Below are positions 45,323-52,272 of a DNA stretch of 52,272 bases, piece by piece; within the stretch, counting starts at the first letter, position 1, and every line of letters starts with the position of its first letter. Made by a program: the position numbers and the translations under genes. The DNA lies in contig JAUCBJ010005579.1 in assembly GCA_032718475.1 (NCBI GenBank), positions 1-52,272 on the forward strand, given 5' to 3'. This stretch comes from Nemertoderma westbladi (Eukaryota > Xenacoelomorpha > Nemertodermatida > Nemertodermatidae). Under the pieces are notes generated by a model, which was not told where the DNA came from, ran no database searches, and saw nothing but the letters and a program-made list of their open reading frames with translations.

Positions 45323-47992
45323 ATTTTAATGAATGCCAGAATGGAAGTCATAATTGCCATAGTAATGCAAATTGCACAAATGCTGATGGAGGATTCGTGT
45401 GTGCTTGCAATTCAGGATATTCTGGGGATGGCTTATCATGCAGTGGTAAGCTAATCTCATGATAATGTCCATCAAATACTCAGCCTAGAAAGAATTTTTG
45501 TAATTTAGCTTTAATATTGAAAAGTTTACTATTGAATTTGTATATATTATATGCTTTAGATGTTGATGAATGTCAAACTGGTTCTCATAATTGTCATAGT
45601 AATGCAAACTGTGCTAATATTGATGGAGGATTTGAGTGTGCCTGTAATTCAGGATATTCTGGCAATGGCTTATCATGCACTGGTAAGCTAATCTCATAAC
45701 CTGAATCAAATACTAAGTCTAGAATATAATTTGCAATTGAGATACAACAATATAACTGTTAAGAATATAATTGTATTTACTTGCTTTAGATATTGATGAA
45801 TGTCAGAATGGTACTCATAATTGCCATAGTAATGCAAACTGTACAAATGTTGAAGGAGCATTCATGTGTACTTGCAATTCAGGATATTCTGGTGATGGCA
45901 TCTTATGCACTGGTAAGCTAATCTCATAATAAACCAATTCAAATAGTAAGTATATATTGTTTTTTACAATTAATTGCATTTCAGCATTGAAAAAGTTTAT
46001 GGATCAATATAAATTTGTATTTCTTATATACCTTAGACGATAATGAATGCCATAATGGAACTCACAATTGTCACAATAATGCTAGCTGCACAAATAATGA
46101 TGGTGGATTTACATGCACATGTAAACCAGGTTATTCTGGAAATGGTGTATCATGCACAGGTATGCCAATTCCATAATATTTCAAGTTCAATAATGCAGGA
46201 TCTAATTAATTTCCCATAAATTTTCATAGTTGCACACAGTTATCTACCATGTCAAGTATCCATTTATCTGATACTATTCAATAATAATACTAATCCTATA
46301 ATATATATCGAATGCTAATCTAAATATATTTTTGTTGATCTAGATGATGATGAATGTTATAGTGGTATTCATAATTGCCATAAAAATGCTAGTTGTACAA
46401 ATGTTGCCGGTGGATTCATATGCGAATGCAATTCAGGCTTTTCTGGTGATGGTGTAACTTGTGCTGGTAAGCTAACCACTTTTTGGTAGAAAATCCAATA
46501 GCTATTAGTAAATTAGCAATTCTGATATCGAAAATGACTCAACCCGAAAATGAAATGAGTACAATTTTCATACCATAGGAAATGTTTCCTTAGATTTCAT
46601 TATTAATAAATTATTTATACATATATTTTACAGATCATGATGAATGTAGATTAGATACACACAATTGTCATGAAAATGCCAACTGTTCTAATACATATGG
46701 TTGGTATGTTTGTATCTGCATCTCTGGATATAGTGGGGATGGAATATATACTTGTTCAGGTAGTACTCTATTATTTTAGAATTTCAGCAATATTTTATAT
46801 GTTTTAATAATATTATAGAGTAAATAAAAATTTAAAATAAACATTACTTTGGATGAACAACTTATAACAATTGAATCAAATTAATTTAATTTATTATACT
46901 TTGAAATACTTTAAAGTTGTTAATATATTATAGTCCAATTAAATTATAAATATATTTAAAATATTATACTTTATTAACATAAAATAAATTATATATTTAT
47001 TTTTTTTTAAAACATTATTTTTTATTACAAATTTTAATATCATTATTTTAATATAACAATTTGTGTAAAGGTAATATTTCAGGTAAATATATATTAAAAA
47101 CCATTATTATTATAAAATAATTGGTTTAATGTAATATTAATTTGCATTTATAATATGCTTTAGATGTTGATGAATGTCAAACTGGTACACATAATTGCAA
47201 TAGTAATGCAAACTGTACAAATATTGTTGCGTCATTTGTGTGTGCTTGCAATTCAGGATATTCTGGGGATGGCTTATCATGCACTGGTAAGCTAAGCTCA
47301 TAGTAATATCAATCAAATACTATGCCTAGAAAGTATTGTTGTAAATTAGTTCCAATATTGAAAAGTTCACTATTGAATTTGTATATATAATATGCTTTAG
47401 ATGTTGATGAATGTCAGAATGGTACTCATAATTGCCATAGTAATGCAAATTGTACAAATATTGATGGAGGGTTCGTGTGTGGGTGCAATTCAGGATATTC
47501 TGGCGATGGCTTACAATGCAATGGTAAGCTAATCTCAAAAAATCTAAATTAAATACTAAGCCTAGAATGTATTTTGTAATTGCGATTCAATATTTGAAAA
47601 TAAGGATGTAATTTAATTTATTTTATGCTTTAGATAATGATGAATGTGAAACTGGTTATCATAATTGCCATAATGATGCTAACTGCACAAATGTTGATGG
47701 AGGATTTGAGTGTGCTTGTAATTCAGGATATTCTGGCGATGGCTTACAATGCAATGGTAAGTTAATCTAAAAAAAATCTATAATAAATGCTAAGTCTAGA
47801 ATGTATTTTGTAATTGAGATTCAATATTGGAACAGTTAAGGATGTAATTTTATTTATTTTGTGCTTTAGATGATGATGAATGTGAAACTGGTTATCATAA
47901 TTGCCATAGTAATGCTAACTGCACAAATGTTGATGGAGGTTTCATGTGTGTATGCTATTCAGGATATTCTGGTGATGGCATCTTATGCACTG
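45323..47992 (+). CDS. EGF exon block G (10 exons, last one chimeric)
   Basis: Exons: 45323-45445, 45560-45682, 45790-45912, 46037-46159, 46344-46466, 46634-46759, 47164-47286, 47401-47523, 47634-47756, 47870-47992. Nearly identical to block F at an offset of 3,028 bp, introns included. The last exon starts as a tenth-type exon but ends TGCACTG with the intron of a third-type exon. Four exons (eleventh, first, second, third) are thus missing between this block and the next: an unequal crossover within GGTGATGGCATCTTATGC. Confidence 0.88.
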
Positions 47993-48116
47993 GTAAGCTA
48001 ATCTCATAATAAACCAATTCAAATAGTAAGTATATATTGTTTTTTACAATTAATTGCATTTCAGCATTGAAAAAGTTTATGGATCAATATAAATTTGTAT
48101 TTCTTATATACCTTAG

Positions 48117-50310
48117 ACGATAATGAATGCCATAATGGAACTCACAATTGTCACAATAATGCTAGCTGCACAAATAATGATGGTGGATTTACATGCACAT
48201 GTAAACCGGGTTATTCTGGAAATGGTGTATCATGCACAGGTATGCCAATTCCATAATATTTCAAGTTCAATAATGCAGGATCTAATTAATTTCCCATAAA
48301 TTTTCATAGTTGCACACAGTTATCTACCATGTCAAGTATCCATTTATCTGATACTATTCAATAATAATACTAATCCTATAATATATATCGAATGCTAATC
48401 TAAATATATTTTTGTTGATCTAGATGATGATGAATGTTATAGTGGTATTCATAATTGCCATAAAAATGCTAGTTGTACAAATGTTGCCGGTGGATTCATA
48501 TGCGAATGCAATTCAGGCTTTTCTGGTGATGGTGTAACTTGTGCTGGTAAGCTAACCACTTTTTGGTAGAAAATCCAATAGCTATTAGTAAATTAGCAAT
48601 TCTGATATCGAAAATGACTCAACCCGAAAATGAAATGAGTACAATTTTCATACCATAGGAAATGTTTCCTTAAATTTCATTATTAATAAATTATTTATAC
48701 ATATATTTTACAGATCATGATGAATGTAGATTAGATACACACAATTGTCATGAAAATGCCAACTGTTCTAATACATATGGTTGGTATGTTTGTATCTGCA
48801 TCTCTGGATATAGTGGGGATGGAATATATACTTGTTCAGGTAGTACTCTATTATTTTAGAATTTCAGCAATATTTTATATGTTTTAATAATATTATAGAG
48901 TAAATAAAAATTTAAAATAAACATTACTTTGGATGAACAACTTATAATAATTGAATCAAATTAATTTAATTTATTATACTTTGAAATACTTTAAAGTTGT
49001 TAATATATTATAGTCCAATTAAATTATAAATATATTTAAAATATTATACTTTATTAACATGAAATAAATTATATATTTATTTTTTTTTAAAACATTATTT
49101 TTTATTACAAATTTTAATATCATTATTTTAATATAACAATTTGTGTAAAGGTAATATTTCAGGTAAATATATATTAAAAACCATTATTATTATAAAATAA
49201 TTGGTTTAATGTAATATTAATTTGCATTTATAATATGCTTTAGATGTTGATGAATGTCAAACTGGTACACATAATTGCAATAGTAATGCAAACTGTACAA
49301 ATATTGTTGCGTCATTTGTGTGTGCTTGCAATTCAGGATATTCTGGGGATGGCTTATCATGCACTGGTAAGCTAAGCTCATAGTAATATCAATCAAATAC
49401 TATGCCTAGAAAGTATTGTTGTAAATTAGTTCCAATATTGAAAAGTTCACTATTGAATTTGTATATATAATATGCTTTAGATGTTGATGAATGTCAGAAT
49501 GGTACTCATAATTGCCATAGTAATGCAAATTGTACAAATATTGATGGAGGGTTCGTGTGTGGGTGCAATTCAGGATATTCTGGCGATGGCTTACAATGCA
49601 ATGGTAAGCTAATCTCAAAAAATCTAAATTAAATACTAAGCCTAGAATGTATTTTGTAATTGCGATTCAATATTTGAAAATAAGGATGTAATTTAATTTA
49701 TTTTATGCTTTAGATAATGATGAATGTGAAACTGGTTATCATAATTGCCATAATGATGCTAACTGCACAAATGTTGATGGAGGATTTGAGTGTGCTTGTA
49801 ATTCAGGATATTCTGGCGATGGCTTACAATGCAATGGTAAGTTAATCTAAAAAAAATCTATAATAAATGCTAAGTCTAGAATGTATTTTGTAATTGAGAT
49901 TCAATATTGGAACAGTTAAGGATGTAATTTTATTTATTTTGTGCTTTAGATGATGATGAATGTGAAACTGGTTATCATAATTGCCATAGTAATGCTAACT
50001 GCACAAATGTTGATGGAGGTTTCATGTGTGTATGCTATTCAGGATATTCTGGTGATGGCATCTTATGCAATGGTAAGACAATTTTGTAATAATCTAAATC
50101 GAATAATAATAATGTTATGAATTTTATCATTGACGACCTTTATTGGAAAAGTCAGGGATGCAAATTTGTATTTGTTATATTATTTAGACGATGATGAATG
50201 TCAAACTGGTTCTCATAATTGCCATAGCAATGCAAACTGTACAAATAATGATGGAGGATTCGTGTGTGCTTGCAATTCAGGATATTCTGGTGATGGCTTA
50301 CAATGCTCTG
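48117..50310 (+). CDS. EGF exon block H (8 exons)
   Basis: Exons: 48117-48239, 48424-48546, 48714-48839, 49244-49366, 49481-49603, 49714-49836, 49950-50072, 50188-50310. The unit begins at the fourth-type exon because of the crossover in block G. Only scattered single-base differences from blocks F and G are visible (for example CCGGGTTATT against CCAGGTTATT in the first exon). Confidence 0.88.
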
Positions 50311-50430
50311 GTAATAATCTAATCTCATAATAAACTATATCAGTTAATACTAAGCACATAATGTATTTTGTAATTTAGTTTCATCATGAGCAAAGTTAAG
50401 AATTATAATCGTATTTATTATATGCTTTAG

Positions 50431-51867
50431 ATTTTAATGAATGCCAGAATGGAAGTCATAATTGCCATAGTAATGCAAATTGCACAAATGCTGATGGAGG
50501 ATTCGTGTGTGCTTGCAATTCAGGATATTCTGGGGATGGCTTATCATGCAGTGGTAAGCTAATCTCATGATAATGTCCATCAAATACTCAGCCTAGAAAG
50601 AATTTTTGTAATTTAGCTTTAATATTGAAAAGTTTACTATTGAATTTGTATATATTATATGCTTTAGATGTTGATGAATGTCAAACTGGTTCTCATAATT
50701 GTCATAGTAATGCAAACTGTGCTAATATTGATGGAGGATTTGAGTGTGCCTGTAATTCAGGATATTCTGGCAATGGCTTATCATGCACTGGTAAGCTAAA
50801 CTCATAACCTGAATCAAATACTAAGTCTAGAATATAATTTGCAATTGAGATACAACAATATAACTGTTAAGAATATAATTGTATTTACTTGCTTTAGATA
50901 TTGATGAATGTCAGAATGGTACTCATAATTGCCATAGTAATGCAAACTGTACAAATGTTGAAGGAGCATTCATGTGTACTTGCAATTCAGGATATTCTGG
51001 TGATGGCATCTTATGCACTGGTAAGCTAATCTCATAATAAACCAATTCAAATAGTAAGTATATATTGTTTTTTACAATTAATTGCATTTCAGCATTGAAA
51101 AAGTTTATGGATCAATATAAATTTGTATTTCTTATATACCTTAGACGATAATGAATGCCATAATGGAACTCACAATTGTCACAATAATGCTAGCTGCACA
51201 AATAATGATGGTGGATTTACATGCACATGCAAACCAGGTTATTCTGGAAATGGTGTATCATGCACAGGTATGCCAATTCCATAATATTTCAAGTTCAATA
51301 ATGCAGGATCTAATTAATTTCCCATAAATTTTCATAGTTGCACACAGTTATCTACCATGTCAAGTATCCATTTATCTGATACTATTCAATAATAATACTA
51401 ATCCTATAATATATATCGAATGCTAATCTAAATATATTTTTGTTGATCTAGATGATGATGAATGTTATAGTGGTATTCATAATTGCCATAAAAATGCTAG
51501 TTGTACAAATGTTGCCGGTGGATTCATATGCGAATGCAATTCAGGCTTTTCTGGTGATGGTGTAACTTGTGCTGGTAAGCTAACCACTTTTTGGTAGAAA
51601 ATCCAATAGCTATTAGTAAATTAGCAATTCTGATATCGAAAATGACTCAACCCGAAAATGAAATGAGTACAATTTTCATACCATAGGAAATGTTTCCTTA
51701 GATTTCATTATTAATAAATTATTTATACATATATTTTACAGATCATGATGAATGTAGATTAGATACACACAATTGTCATGAAAATGCCAACTGTTCTAAT
51801 ACATATGGTTGGTATGTTTGTATCTGCATCTCTGGATATAGTGGGGATGGAATATATACTTGTTCAG
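50431..51867 (+). CDS. EGF exon block I (6 exons, continues past window)
   Basis: Exons: 50431-50553, 50668-50790, 50898-51020, 51145-51267, 51452-51574, 51742-51867, followed by the long AT-rich intron. Its acceptor lies at the window edge (AG 52270-52271), so the next exon starts at 52272. The gene's 3' end lies outside. Confidence 0.88.
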
Positions 51868-52272
51868 GTAGTACTCTATTATTTTAGAATTTCAGCAATA
51901 TTTTATATGTTTTAATAATATTATAGAGTAAATTAAAATTTAAAATAAACATTACTTTGGATGAACAACTTATAACAATTGAATCAAATTAATTTAATTT
52001 ATTATACTTTGAAATACTTTAAAGTTGTTAATATATTATAGTCCAATTAAATTATAAATATATTTAAAATATTATACTTTATTAACATAAAATAAATTAT
52101 ATATTTATTTTTTTTTAAAACATTATTTTTTATTACAAATTTTAATATCATTATTTTAATATAACAATTTGTGTAAAGGTAATATTTCAGGTAAATATAT
52201 ATTAAAAACCATTATTATTATAAAATAATTGGTTTAATGTAATATTAATTTGCATTTATAATATGCTTTAGA

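Overview
This is nuclear DNA from an invertebrate animal, probably a marine one. Reasons: exons with canonical splice sites, calcium-binding EGF and laminin-G-like modules, a Pao/BEL-type retrotransposon, an integrase-type DNA transposon and a LINE fragment. No tRNA, rRNA, CRISPR array or bacterial operon structure was seen. The species cannot be fixed from this sequence.

Layout. (1) 8-2501 is a DNA transposon with ~68 bp terminal inverted repeats, two subterminal minisatellites and a 22-G run, but no recognisable transposase. (2) 2502-5336 is unassigned AT-rich DNA with a 287 bp tandem duplication. (3) 5337-7029 is a broken block of EGF exons on the + strand. (4) 7030-27743 is a ~20.7 kb LTR-retrotransposon-like insertion transcribed on the - strand. 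It has 1.2 kb terminal repeats, an upstream acidic/coiled-coil ORF, Pao/BEL gag-protease-RT-RNase H-integrase, and an extra ~1,230-codon ORF downstream of integrase with three CCHC zinc knuckles. Its left terminal repeat is split by a complete IS3EU-like transposon (7900-10273), which itself holds a 5'-truncated LINE. (5) 27862-38277 continues the EGF exon array, followed by a LamG-like exon with an in-frame stop (38795-39474) and a second LamG-like exon with a splice donor (39821-40480). (6) 40481-42148 holds a retroposon tail, a ~146 bp satellite and a GAC microsatellite. (7) 42149-52272 is a second EGF exon array running off the window.

The host gene. I count 78 complete EGF exons plus four fragments. 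Every complete exon is 123 or 126 nt and phase 1 at both ends, so any number can be gained or lost without shifting the frame. Exons and introns are duplicated together in higher-order units (2,602 or 3,544 bp in the first array; 3,028 or 2,080 bp in the second). Several exons are chimeras that mark unequal crossovers inside coding sequence. The product is probably a secreted or cell-surface EGF/LamG protein; no start exon, signal peptide or transmembrane segment lies in the window.

The retroelement is decayed: its ORFs carry in-frame stops and single-base frameshifts, and the RT catalytic motif has lost an aspartate. Its most unusual trait is an 18 bp palindrome, consensus CCAAACCCGCGGGTTTGG, found eight times between the terminal repeats and nowhere else I saw in the window. 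Six copies sit inside ORFs, where they are read in all three frames. This palindrome and the downstream zinc-knuckle ORF are the best candidates for undescribed biology.
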